Shown here piece by piece: positions 17,688-25,769 of a DNA stretch of 64,000 nucleotides. This DNA comes from Solitalea canadensis DSM 3403 (GTDB lineage Bacteria > Bacteroidota > Bacteroidia > Sphingobacteriales > Sphingobacteriaceae). Each line of letters opens with the position of its first letter. Position 1 is the first letter of the stretch. Both the position numbers and the translations under genes were made by a program. Under the pieces are notes generated by a model. It saw nothing but the letters and a program-made list of their open reading frames with translations, searched no databases and had not been told where the DNA came from. The stretch spans positions 2,182,669 through 2,246,668 of the forward strand of contig NC_017770.1 in assembly GCF_000242635.2 (NCBI RefSeq). The letters run 5' to 3'.

Positions 17688-18587
17688 ATGAATAGTGAAC
17701 ATTATATTAAAGCCTACCGATCTTATTTAAAACTGGAAAAATCGCTCTCGTCAAATTCTGTTGATGCTTATATTAATGATGTAAATAAACTATCCCAATT
17801 TATTGAATACAAACAACTAAACATTTCAATTACCCAGATAAAGCTTCAACATTTAAAAGATTTTTTAATGTGGATCTATGAATTAGGGATGGAGGCTAGC
17901 ACTCAGGCGCGTATACTGTCAGGCTTACGTTCTTTTTTTCAGTATTTAGTTTTGGAGGATGTAATAGCAGATGATCCAACCGCTTTACTAGAGGGACCTA
18001 AGCTTGCAAGAAAGCTCCCCGACACGTTAAGTATTCATGAAATCAACAAATTAATCGATACGATTGACCTTTCTACTCCTGAAGGAATTCGCAACAAGGC
18101 AATGCTGGAAATGCTATATGGCAGCGGATTACGTGTATCAGAGTTAGTTAACCTGAAACTTTCATCTATTTACGCTGATGTAGAGTTTATGAAAGTGATT
18201 GGAAAAGGAAATAAAGAGCGTTTGGTTCCAATGAGCTCTTCCTCCATTAAGCATTTAACCATTTATAAAGAATCCATTAGAAATCATCAGGTTATAAAAC
18301 AAGGTAATGAAGATATTGTATTCCTTAACCGCAGAGGCTCGCAAATGAGCCGGGTTATGGTATTCATCATTATTAAAGATTTGGCTGAAAAAGCGGGCAT
18401 CAGGAAAACGATTAGTCCGCATACATTACGACATTCATTTGCTACGCATCTTGTAGAGGGAGGTGCCGATTTACGCGCTGTACAAGAAATGCTAGGGCAC
18501 GAGTCTATTACTACCACCGAAATCTATACGCATCTCGACAGAGACTTCTTAAGACAAACCATTATCGATTTTCATCCAAGAGCCTAA
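17688..18587 (+). CDS. xerD: Site-specific tyrosine recombinase XerD
   Basis: A 299-residue tyrosine recombinase, the size of a chromosome-dimer-resolving Xer protein acting at dif with FtsK. The N-terminal SAM-like DNA-binding domain spans about 1-90. Catalytic residues are Arg149 (GSGLRVSELV), Lys173, His245 and Arg248 (HTLRHSFATHL), His271 and nucleophile Tyr280. There is no integrase-type arm domain, no attachment site or cargo gene nearby, and the neighbours are housekeeping, which argues for the cellular XerD. I did not find a convincing dif site in the window. Confidence 0.9.
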   Translation: MNSEHYIKAYRSYLKLEKSLSSNSVDAYINDVNKLSQFIEYKQLNISITQIKLQHLKDFLMWIYELGMEASTQARILSGLRSFFQYLVLEDVIADDPTALLEGPKLARKLPDTLSIHEINKLIDTIDLSTPEGIRNKAMLEMLYGSGLRVSELVNLKLSSIYADVEFMKVIGKGNKERLVPMSSSSIKHLTIYKESIRNHQVIKQGNEDIVFLNRRGSQMSRVMVFIIIKDLAEKAGIRKTISPHTLRHSFATHLVEGGADLRAVQEMLGHESITTTEIYTHLDRDFLRQTIIDFHPRA

Positions 18588-18596
18588 TTAGCTAAC

Positions 18597-18760
18597 TCAA
18601 GTTGTCAGTTATTAGTTGTCAGTTAATAAAAAATAACTACTCCTTCGGAGTATAAGATCGGTAGAAACAAAGATTATAAAAGCAGTTTTTGCGCCGATAG
18701 GTGCAAAACTCATCGCCGTCTTGGCTAAGCCAAAACGGCAATAATTCTATATCAGTAAAA
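18597..18760. repeat. Composite intergenic repeat and hairpin cluster
   Basis: The 218-bp gap after xerD holds heptad repeats of GTTGTCA/GTTATTA type (18602-18626), then a small ACTCCTTCGGAGT hairpin, a GATCGGTAGAAA stretch, a hairpin around TTGCGCCGATAGGTGCAAA, and a longer one (GCCGTCTTGGCTAAGCCAAAACGGC). No coding potential is seen. It resembles the non-coding repetitive elements found between Bacteroidetes genes. Confidence 0.6.
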
Positions 18761-18805
18761 AGTGCAATCGTAACTTAATAGCTATTATTAACAGACAATA
18801 TTAAA

Positions 18806-19507
18806 CTATAAATCATTTATATCCAATGACTTATCTATCATATATTTAAGGATTTGTTTAATAGTCGGAAAATATCCACCGGCAATAAACATTGTCTTTC
18901 CTTCAGGAGTTATAACCAGGTTGGTTGGAAAAGTTCCTAGTTCCAATTTCTCCAACATATCTCCTACTCCGGCTATGTGTTTATAATTGAACGAACGACG
19001 AGTCAGGAAACGTTCAACCGTTTGTTTATTATCTGTTGAAAAAGCAAGAAAAACAACTTTCTCATTAGACTTGTATTCTTCAACCAACTCATTCAGTTCG
19101 GGCATTTCTTTTAAACAAGGAGCGCAGGTTGTAAACCATACATTCACAACTATCACCTTCCCTTTAAGCTGTTCAAAACTCAGTTCCTGACCGTCAATTG
19201 TGGTGAATTTTTCATTGGGAACATTTTCACCATGTTTAAAAAATGGATTGGGTGTACTTAACGTTTGTAATGCAGCATCTTTTTCCTGTGGAGTAGTTTT
19301 TAAAAGTTTGATCTCCGAAAATTCTCCCTGTTCATTTTTCAACTGCTGCATTTTATAGTCGCCTGTTAATAACAAGTAACTCATTTCATCATAAGAAATA
19401 ACTTTATCGTTAATATCTTTAATAACAATATCAGATTTCTTCTGTTGCTGCTGAGCACAACTCAGCAATGGAAATAAACAGATAATAACTAGTAATCTCT
19501 TCATCAT
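18806..19507 (-). CDS. TlpA-like thiol-disulfide reductase lipoprotein
   Basis: A 233-residue lipoprotein (lipobox LLSC, Cys17) with a C-terminal thioredoxin domain. The redox motif CAPC is at Cys128-Cys131 (VWFTTCAPCLKEMPEL), and a cis-Pro loop follows (LGTFPTNLVITPEG). The first ~95 residues form an uncharacterised N-terminal region. I infer a periplasmic disulfide reductase, for example serving cytochrome c maturation or oxidative repair, but the target is not known. The start codon overlaps the stop of the upstream thioesterase gene by one base (TAATG), suggesting translational coupling. Confidence 0.85.
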   Translation of the reverse strand: MMKRLLVIICLFPLLSCAQQQQKKSDIVIKDINDKVISYDEMSYLLLTGDYKMQQLKNEQGEFSEIKLLKTTPQEKDAALQTLSTPNPFFKHGENVPNEKFTTIDGQELSFEQLKGKVIVVNVWFTTCAPCLKEMPELNELVEEYKSNEKVVFLAFSTDNKQTVERFLTRRSFNYKHIAGVGDMLEKLELGTFPTNLVITPEGKTMFIAGGYFPTIKQILKYMIDKSLDINDL

Positions 19508-20082
19508 TATAAACCCGCTTCATCTAAATTTAAAACACAACGCTGACCCGACAATAACGAAAGATTGCCTTCCAGAGTTTCTTCAGCCTTTACATTATCA
19601 AACTCATGTGCATATCGTTTCTTTAACTCCTTGCGCTTAATCGCCTCAATGAAACGTCTTGCCTCTTCCTTATCCTCCAGTATTAATCCGGGAACTTTTT
19701 TAAGCTCATTCGTCTTTTCATCCTTTGCCACCATTGTTACGTAGGAGGTATTGGTATGCTTTATCTTCCGGGTTTTAACATTTTCACTTTCCACACGAAT
19801 ACCTATCACCAATGATGTATTCCCTACGTAATTAACCGAAGCATGTAATGAAACTAATTCACCTACTTCAACAGGTGCTAAAAAATTGACTTCATCCACA
19901 GAAACGGTTACACAGTAAGATCCGGCATGACGGGATGCGCATGCATAAGCCACTTTGTCCATTAATGATAGTAAAGTACCTCCATGAATCTTGCCGCCAA
20001 AATTAGCATAAGATGGAACCATTAATTCGGTGATAGTGGTCTGAGAGTATTTTACCCGGTAATACGGCTGTTCGTCGGTCAT
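19507..20082 (-). CDS. Hotdog-fold acyl-CoA thioesterase
   Basis: A 191-residue acyl-CoA hydrolase of the YciA/BFIT-like hotdog family. Core motifs are NFGGKIHGGTLLSLMDKVAYACASRHAG (active-site helix) and TVSVDEVNFLAPVEVGELV. The C-terminal ~50 residues are charged and extend beyond the hotdog domain. The frame is open to a GTG at 20121, but the ATG at 20082 (MTDEQPYYRV) precedes the conserved region and is preferred. The TlpA-like gene overlaps its stop by one base. Substrate chain length cannot be deduced. Confidence 0.85.
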   Translation of the reverse strand: MTDEQPYYRVKYSQTTITELMVPSYANFGGKIHGGTLLSLMDKVAYACASRHAGSYCVTVSVDEVNFLAPVEVGELVSLHASVNYVGNTSLVIGIRVESENVKTRKIKHTNTSYVTMVAKDEKTNELKKVPGLILEDKEEARRFIEAIKRKELKKRYAHEFDNVKAEETLEGNLSLLSGQRCVLNLDEAGL

Positions 20083-20140
20083 AGTTGTTGGTTTATTTAT
20101 TTTTTGATGTTTGTTTTTCACCCCTAATAATCAAGCGCAA

Positions 20141-21001
20141 TTATTTTAGAATTCCCTTCGCCATCCGATCTTTATCGTAAAGATCTTTCTTAATTTCAAT
20201 ATAAGCGAAACCGGCTTGCTCCATTACTTCCTTGGTTTGCAAACCCAATGCCTCATTGATCTCGAAATAAAGCGCTCCTCCTGTTTTTAATGCCTTAGCT
20301 GCAAAATTGGCAATTGAACGATAAAACAGTAAAGGATCATTATCTTCTACAAATAAAGCTAAATGAGGTTCAAAATCCAGTACATTTTTATGCATCTTTT
20401 CTTTCTCAGAATCGCGAACATAAGGGGGATTACTAACAATAATATCAAACTCTCTTTCATTTACGGGTTGCAACTGCAAAATATCGCACTGATAAAACTT
20501 TACTTCTGTTTTATTAAGCACAGCGTTTTGCATAGCTGTTTCTAAAGCACCATAAGAAATATCAAGACCTTGAACTTTTGCTGAATGCAGGTTTTTTTTT
20601 AAGGCAATGGGTATGCATCCGCTTCCGGTACAAACATCAAGAATAGAAATATCTTCTTTACTGTTCTTTTTCTGATCTGCCAATATCCAATGTACCAGTT
20701 CTTCCGTTTCGGGGCGCGGAATAAGCACATTTTCATTGACTTTTATCCGGCAACCATAAAATTCAGTTTCACCTAATACATATTGCACCGGTTTACCTGT
20801 TAATAATTCGATGAGCACCATTTCTATTGAGGTTACTTCCTGCATAGTCAATTCCCGAATTCCATTCATGGAAAGCTGTACCTTGTTAAACTTAAGAAGA
20901 TGCATGAGCACTAACTGAGCAATACTACGAGCTTCCTGCTGATCATATAAAACGGAGAGCTTTTCCGTAAGGTGGTTTTCAAATTCTTTTACCAGTGGCA
21001 T
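20141..21001 (-). CDS. prmC: Release factor glutamine methyltransferase
   Basis: PrmC methylates the GGQ glutamine of peptide-chain release factors. From the ATG at 21001 the protein is 286 residues. An N-terminal helical domain precedes the methyltransferase domain, with SAM motif LDVCTGSGCIPIAL and the catalytic NPPY motif in IIVSNPPYVRDSE. The upstream VLIPRPETEELVHW block is diagnostic of PrmC. The longer open frame to 21043 begins with a TTG inside a repeat and is rejected as the start. A TACTTTTG promoter box ends 4 nt before the ATG. Divergent from ribD. Confidence 0.94.
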   Translation of the reverse strand: MPLVKEFENHLTEKLSVLYDQQEARSIAQLVLMHLLKFNKVQLSMNGIRELTMQEVTSIEMVLIELLTGKPVQYVLGETEFYGCRIKVNENVLIPRPETEELVHWILADQKKNSKEDISILDVCTGSGCIPIALKKNLHSAKVQGLDISYGALETAMQNAVLNKTEVKFYQCDILQLQPVNEREFDIIVSNPPYVRDSEKEKMHKNVLDFEPHLALFVEDNDPLLFYRSIANFAAKALKTGGALYFEINEALGLQTKEVMEQAGFAYIEIKKDLYDKDRMAKGILK

Positions 21002-21005
21002 ACAA

Positions 21006-21035
21006 CAAAAGTAGTGATGTAACGCCAAGCCGCAA
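21006..21035 (-). promoter_or_regulatory. -33/-7 promoter of prmC
   Basis: TACTTTTG on the minus strand (21013 to 21006) is preceded by TTG with a spacing of 19 nt, the classic Bacteroidetes -33/-7 arrangement. The TTG lies inside the GCAAAG-type repeat. Only 4 nt separate the box from the prmC ATG, so the message is probably leaderless. Confidence 0.6.
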
Positions 21036-21165
21036 AGGCGCAAAGAAATATAATATCTCTACTATTCGATATTCTTCAATAACCAGGTTGTTGATTATCA
21101 AAATTACATCCACATGCCCCTCTACATAAAGACTTTTCTTAGCGTCATTGCGTCTTTGCGGTTAT
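21015..21165. repeat. Period-8 GCAAAG-type inverted repeat between prmC and ribD
   Basis: Two inverted arms, about 21018-21043 (CGCCAAGC CGCAAAGG CGCAAAGA units) and 21139-21162 (CTTAGCGT..TTGCGTCTTTGCGG), flank an AT-rich centre. Each arm borders a promoter. A related pair of arms lies at 25697-25765. Confidence 0.7.
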
Positions 21166-21173
21166 ATTTATCT

Positions 21174-21181
21174 TACTTTTG
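21174..21181 (+). promoter_or_regulatory. Bacteroidetes -7 box (TACTTTTG) for ribD
   Basis: An exact TAnnTTTG element ends 8 nt before the ribD ATG at 21190. This also shows the true start is the ATG, since the longer open frame from 21148 would begin upstream of the promoter box. Confidence 0.55.
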
Positions 21182-21189
21182 CACTGCTC

Positions 21190-22254
21190 ATGGATAAACA
21201 TCAACTCTACATAAAACGTTGCATCGAATTAGCCCTTAACGGGCTTGGATCGGTAAGTCCGAACCCCATGGTTGGTGCGGTAATTGTATGTGACGAAAAA
21301 ATCATCGGCGAAGGTTATCATAAACAATTCGGTAAAGCCCATGCGGAAGTAAATGCGATTAACTCCATATTGGAAAATTATGCTGATGCGGAGGAGCTAT
21401 TAAAGCGCTCCACCATTTATGTTAGCTTGGAACCCTGCTCTCATCATGGAAAAACACCTCCATGTGCTGATTTAATTATCAAGCACAAAATCCCAAAAGT
21501 GGTTATTGGCTGTAAAGACCCCTATGAAAAAGTAAGCGGACGAGGCATCGAGCTATTAAAAAATGCTAGTATCGAAGTATTAACAGGCGTACTTGAAAAT
21601 GAGTGTTTGGCATTAAATAAACGATTTATCACGCTTCAGACACAACATCGTCCGTATATTATTCTAAAATGGGCACAAACTGCCAATGGGTATTTTGCTC
21701 CAACTGATCATTCACAATTCTGGATTACGGGAAAAAGAGCTAAACAACTGGTACATAAATGGAGAAGTGAAGAAGATGCTGTTCTAATTGGTTCAAGAAC
21801 TGCTTTGACTGACAATCCTCAGTTAACAGTTAGAGATTTCGCCGGAAGGAACCCAGTCAGAGTGGTTATAGACCGTCTTTTGAAGCTTCCTAAAGACTTG
21901 AACATCTTTAATAACGAAGCCAAAACGATTGTTTACAATGAATCAAAATTAGGTGTGGAAGGCAACGTTTATTATAACACCTTAGAATTCAACGAGTATT
22001 TACCTCAATTCATGATGTATCAATTGTATTTACAAGATATTCAGTCGGTTATTATTGAAGGAGGAGCAAATGTGCTTAACCAGTTTATTAACTATGGATT
22101 ATGGGACGAGGCTCGTGTATTCACAGGAGAAAAGACCCTGGAAAATGGTACTCCAGCCCCAGCAGTTTCCGGTAAAGTTATCTCATCGGAAATGATCGAC
22201 CAGGATGAATTGACAATTATTGCCAATAAAAACAATCCTTATATAGCGCTCTGA
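21190..22254 (+). CDS. ribD: Riboflavin biosynthesis deaminase/reductase
   Basis: RibD is bifunctional, deaminating and then reducing the pyrimidine intermediate of riboflavin synthesis. From the ATG at 21190 it has 354 residues. The N-terminal deaminase carries HAE (51-53) and PCSHHGKTPPC, the zinc site. The C-terminal reductase domain begins near residue 145 with RPYIILKWAQTANGYFA and includes the GGANVLNQF NADPH-site motif. No FMN riboswitch is visible; the upstream region is a repeat plus promoter. No other rib gene is adjacent. An EamA transporter follows 38 bp downstream. Confidence 0.95.
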   Translation: MDKHQLYIKRCIELALNGLGSVSPNPMVGAVIVCDEKIIGEGYHKQFGKAHAEVNAINSILENYADAEELLKRSTIYVSLEPCSHHGKTPPCADLIIKHKIPKVVIGCKDPYEKVSGRGIELLKNASIEVLTGVLENECLALNKRFITLQTQHRPYIILKWAQTANGYFAPTDHSQFWITGKRAKQLVHKWRSEEDAVLIGSRTALTDNPQLTVRDFAGRNPVRVVIDRLLKLPKDLNIFNNEAKTIVYNESKLGVEGNVYYNTLEFNEYLPQFMMYQLYLQDIQSVIIEGGANVLNQFINYGLWDEARVFTGEKTLENGTPAPAVSGKVISSEMIDQDELTIIANKNNPYIAL

Positions 22255-22292
22255 AAAGATATAAACATCTCACTAACCTTTAATTTACAACA

Positions 22293-23150
22293 ATGTTTTA
22301 CATATTTTTAAGCATTCTCTGCAGTGTTGCAGTTGCCGTTCTTTTAAAGCTTTTTAACAGATATTCTATTGACTCACTACAGGCTATTATAATTAATTAT
22401 CCTACTGCCTTAATTCTATCTTATCTTTTCTTTAAACCCGATTTACAAATTGTAGGCCAGCACAGCAACCTGCTGCCAGAGTACACTATTCTTGCACTGC
22501 TGTTGTTATCGTTGTTTTATTTCATTTCAAGATCAATCACCTATTCAGGTATGGTGATAACGGCTGTAGCACAACGCCTATCACTCTTGATACCTGTTCT
22601 GGCTGCTTTTATCTTATTTGGAGAGCAATTAAACCCCATTAAAATTGCAGGACTCTTAACAGGCTTCCTAGCCATTATTTTATCACTTCCTTATACTAAA
22701 AATGAGGACGGCAATAAAAAGGCATCTGTATTTTTTCCATTGATCGTTTTTTCAGGAACCGGGGTTATTGATGTGCTGTTTAATCGGCTTGCCCAAAACA
22801 AAGAAGTTCCATTTACCACCGCGTTGTCGACTGTATTTGGAATTGCCATGTTTTTAGGGTTCATCGTACTTGCTTATTTGTTTACAACAGGAAAATCCAA
22901 GTTTTCTCTAAAAACTGCAATTGGAGGCCTATTGTTAGGTTCTTTCAATTTCTTCTCTATCATATTTTATTTAAAAGCACTCCATTTGGAGAGTACTAAG
23001 CCCTCGGTTATTTTTTCTGCACTTGATGTTGGGGTAATTACCTTGGGTTCAATTGTAGGTTTTTTCATTTTTAGTGAAAAATTAAGTCTGAGAAATAAAC
23101 TGGGCATTTTAGTCGCTATTATTTCAATTATTATTTTTTCATTCGCTTAA
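22293..23150 (+). CDS. EamA/DMT-family transporter
   Basis: A 285-residue integral membrane protein with about ten hydrophobic helices in two internally similar halves, the layout of drug/metabolite transporters of the EamA group. The end of the first half contains LIPVLAAFILFGEQLNPIKIAGLLTGFLAIILSL, and the second half has the similar IVGFFIFSEKLSLRNKLGILVAIISIIIF. Substrate is unknown; riboflavin export or uptake is only a speculation from the ribD neighbour. The stop codon overlaps the start of the next gene by one base (TAATG). Confidence 0.85.
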   Translation: MFYIFLSILCSVAVAVLLKLFNRYSIDSLQAIIINYPTALILSYLFFKPDLQIVGQHSNLLPEYTILALLLLSLFYFISRSITYSGMVITAVAQRLSLLIPVLAAFILFGEQLNPIKIAGLLTGFLAIILSLPYTKNEDGNKKASVFFPLIVFSGTGVIDVLFNRLAQNKEVPFTTALSTVFGIAMFLGFIVLAYLFTTGKSKFSLKTAIGGLLLGSFNFFSIIFYLKALHLESTKPSVIFSALDVGVITLGSIVGFFIFSEKLSLRNKLGILVAIISIIIFSFA

Positions 23151-23761
23151 TGTTATTTGAAGATACATATCAAACTATAGCAGCTCCGGCTGAGGGTATT
23201 TTTCGAGATAAGGGAAGTAAATTCTTGGCCTATGCTTATCCGGTTAAAACGGAAGATGAGGTAAAAGAATGGTTGCAAGTATTGAAAAAAGAGCATCCTA
23301 CTGCACGGCATCATTGCTATGCATGGCGTTTCGGACTTGATCGTTCCGTTTTTAGGGCCAATGATGATGGAGAACCTTCCGGAACTGCGGGAAGACCGAT
23401 TCTGAATGTCTTACTGTCCAAAGATGTTACCAATGTGGTTGTATTTGTGGTTAGGTATTTTGGAGGAACATTATTAGGTGTACCCGGCTTGATAAATGCC
23501 TATAAAACAGCAACCATAGAAGCCTTGAATAATGCTGCAATAATTCAAAAAACTGTTAATGATGTTTATCGTGTTGATTTTGAGTATTTACAGATGAATG
23601 ATGTAATGAAGGTACTTAAGGACGATGCCATAAAAATTCTTAATCAACAGTTTGACAATGCCTGTTCAATTGAATTTGAGTTAAAGAAATCGGAGGTTAA
23701 CCGATTAATAGGCAAACTGGAAGGTTTAAAGGCAGGGATTCACTATTTAAGGACAGTATAG
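23150..23761 (+). CDS. IMPACT/YigZ family protein
   Basis: A 203-residue YigZ-type protein of the IMPACT (UPF0029) family. The N-terminal domain has the signature HHCYAWRFGLDRSVFRANDDGEPSGTAGRPIL and FVVRYFGGTLLGVPGLINAY. A smaller ferredoxin-like C-terminal domain follows. Family members are linked to translation regulation, but the biochemical role in bacteria is not settled. It starts one base before the end of the transporter gene, implying co-translation. Confidence 0.9.
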   Translation: MLFEDTYQTIAAPAEGIFRDKGSKFLAYAYPVKTEDEVKEWLQVLKKEHPTARHHCYAWRFGLDRSVFRANDDGEPSGTAGRPILNVLLSKDVTNVVVFVVRYFGGTLLGVPGLINAYKTATIEALNNAAIIQKTVNDVYRVDFEYLQMNDVMKVLKDDAIKILNQQFDNACSIEFELKKSEVNRLIGKLEGLKAGIHYLRTV

Positions 23762-23829
23762 CACCTTCCCTTTCAACTATTTCTTTTCTAAAATTGTAAA
23801 TTTAAGCACAATCAATAAATCTGTCATTA

Positions 23830-24684
23830 ATGCTAATTTCCGAAACTGATCTGATTTTAAACCCAGATGGATCTGTATACCATTTAAATCTATTTCCTGA
23901 AGATATTGCTGATACCATAATTACAGTTGGAGATCTGGAGCGTGTAGGCGAGGTTTCTAAATATTTCGACAAAATCGAGTTAAAAAAGAATAAACGAGAA
24001 TTTGTTACACATACTGGAAGTATTGGAAATAAACGAATCACAGTGATTTCTACAGGAATCGGGACAGATAATATTGATATCGTTTTCAATGAGTTAGACG
24101 CTTTGGTAAATGTAGATTTTCAAGAGCGTATAGAAAAAAAGGTACATAGATCGTTAGATATTATCCGTATCGGAACGTCTGGCAGTTTACAACCCGACAT
24201 CCCAATGGATACTTTGCTCTTTACCACTTACGGAATCGGATTTGATAATTTAATGCGCTATTACGAATATGAGAATTCCAATACTGAGTTAACTATTCTA
24301 GAAGCACTAAATGAACAATTATCTTTTAGTCCGTATGTATTTTCTGCGGATAAAACATTGAAAAGTAAATTATCAGAAGGTATGCTTGAGGGCATGACCG
24401 TTACCTGTAGTGGATTTTATGCTCCCCAGGGACGAACGATCAGAGTTCCCAACCGCCATCCCGATTTTATAACTAAATTACAGCAATTCACTTATAATGG
24501 TTCCAGAATTACTAACCTAGAGATGGAAACAGCCGGGATTTTAGGAATGGCAAAAGTGTTGGGACACAAAGCTTGTTCAATAAATGCTATTTTGGCAGCT
24601 CGACTTGAGAAAAAGTTTAGCAAGAATCCCTCTGCAATTGTTGAAAAAGCAATTAAATTAGTTTTAGAACGATTAACCGCTTAA
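23830..24684 (+). CDS. Uridine phosphorylase-like nucleoside phosphorylase
   Basis: A 284-residue member of the PNP/UDP phosphorylase family that cleaves a nucleoside with phosphate. Motifs include TVGDLERVGEVSKYF (phosphate-binding glycine region), ISTGIGTDNIDIVFNELDAL, DIIRIGTSGSL and TNLEMETAGILGMAKVLGHKA, the last carrying the catalytic ribose-binding MET/E residues. The uridine-type assignment is from overall pattern and not certain. It is larger than typical futalosine hydrolase MqnB. The oxidoreductase gene follows after 10 bp. Confidence 0.82.
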   Translation: MLISETDLILNPDGSVYHLNLFPEDIADTIITVGDLERVGEVSKYFDKIELKKNKREFVTHTGSIGNKRITVISTGIGTDNIDIVFNELDALVNVDFQERIEKKVHRSLDIIRIGTSGSLQPDIPMDTLLFTTYGIGFDNLMRYYEYENSNTELTILEALNEQLSFSPYVFSADKTLKSKLSEGMLEGMTVTCSGFYAPQGRTIRVPNRHPDFITKLQQFTYNGSRITNLEMETAGILGMAKVLGHKACSINAILAARLEKKFSKNPSAIVEKAIKLVLERLTA

Positions 24685-24694
24685 CCAAAATAAA

Positions 24695-25693
24695 ATGAAA
24701 GCATTAGTTCTTGAAGGGTTAAATCAACCTTTAACAGTAAAAGAAGTGGAAACTCCATCATTACTACCGGATGAAGTTTTGGTAAAAGTTAAAGCCGCAT
24801 CATTTAACCATAGAGATAACTGGATTCAGGTTGGATTATATGCCGGTATTAAATACCCTATTATTCTGGGTTCTGATGGCGCAGGTGTTGTAAGTGAGGT
24901 GGGTGAAGATGTTGACAAGGCCTGGCTAAACAAGGAAGTGCTTATTAACCCTGGGAATTTTTGGGGCAATACGGAAAAATACCAGGCAAAGGAGTTCAAA
25001 ATTTTAGGCTTACCAGAAGATGGCACTTTTGCTGAGTATGTAAAAACAAAAGCTATCAATCTGTACGATAAACCGGCACACTTAAGTTTTGAGGAAGCAG
25101 CTGCAATTCCATTAGGTGGAGTAACTGCATTTAGAGCGTTATTCTCAAGAGCGGGTGCTCAAGCTAAAGAGAAGGTGCTGATCAATGGTGTTGGCGGTGG
25201 TGTAGCATTATTTGCCTTGCAATATGCAGTGGCTGAAGGATGCGAAGTATATGTAACTTCTGGCTCTGATGAAAAAATTGAGAAGGCCAAATTCTTAGGT
25301 GCTTATGGAGGTGTAAACTATCGCATTTCATCATGGGTAAACGATCTGAAAGAAATGGCTGGTGGTTTTGATGTGATTGTCGATAGTGCAGCAGGTGAAG
25401 GCTTTAGGGATTTAGTGGAGCTTGCCAATCCAGGTGGACGAATTGTATTTTATGGCGCAACAAAAGGAACGATCAAAGACCTTGACCCTCGCCGGATTTT
25501 CTGGAAACAGTTAAACATTTTAGGTTCTACTATGGGGAGCAAACATGATTTTGAAAATATGCTTCGTTTTATTGAACAGCATAAATTACTCCCGGTAGTA
25601 GACAAAGTATTTGACTTTACAGAAGCAAATGAGGCTTTGGAACGAATGAAAAAATCGGAACAGTTCGGGAAGATTGTGCTGAAGATAGATTAA
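24695..25693 (+). CDS. Quinone-oxidoreductase-like MDR family enzyme
   Basis: A 332-residue medium-chain dehydrogenase/reductase. The N-terminal GroES-like part has FNHRDNWIQVGLYAGIKYPIILGSDGAGVV, where GSDGAG replaces the GHE zinc-site motif of alcohol dehydrogenases, so catalytic zinc is probably absent. The Rossmann domain carries NGVGGGVALFALQYA. Substrate unknown; quinone or enone reduction is typical of the subgroup. It sits 10 bp after the phosphorylase gene and is convergent with the DUF3050 gene across a hairpin repeat. Confidence 0.82.
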   Translation: MKALVLEGLNQPLTVKEVETPSLLPDEVLVKVKAASFNHRDNWIQVGLYAGIKYPIILGSDGAGVVSEVGEDVDKAWLNKEVLINPGNFWGNTEKYQAKEFKILGLPEDGTFAEYVKTKAINLYDKPAHLSFEEAAAIPLGGVTAFRALFSRAGAQAKEKVLINGVGGGVALFALQYAVAEGCEVYVTSGSDEKIEKAKFLGAYGGVNYRISSWVNDLKEMAGGFDVIVDSAAGEGFRDLVELANPGGRIVFYGATKGTIKDLDPRRIFWKQLNILGSTMGSKHDFENMLRFIEQHKLLPVVDKVFDFTEANEALERMKKSEQFGKIVLKID

Positions 25694-25696
25694 AAA

Positions 25697-25765
25697 TTCA
25701 CGCAAAGCCGCTAAGGCACAAAGAAATTAAGCTTAAAAACGTGCATCTTAGCGGCTTTGCGTGAA
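25697..25765. repeat. Period-8 GCAAAG-type inverted repeat
   Basis: Arms at 25697-25719 and 25741-25765 (TTCACGCAAAGCCGCTAAG and its near-exact complement) form a long hairpin between two convergent genes. It can act as a bidirectional terminator. It is related to the arms between prmC and ribD. Confidence 0.85.
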
Positions 25766-25769
25766 ACCC

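Noticed and set aside
17688-18587. XerD-like recombinase as an integrase marking a mobile island
   Set aside because: It has the length and motifs of cellular XerD; no tRNA, direct repeats or cargo genes flank it.
21148-21189. N-terminal extension of RibD from a TTG within the repeat
   Set aside because: The extension would place the -7 promoter box inside the coding region; the ATG at 21190 matches the family start.
23830-24684. Nucleoside phosphorylase as futalosine hydrolase MqnB
   Set aside because: Size (284 aa) and motifs fit uridine/purine phosphorylases better than MqnB, and it is separated from the mqn genes by converging transcription.
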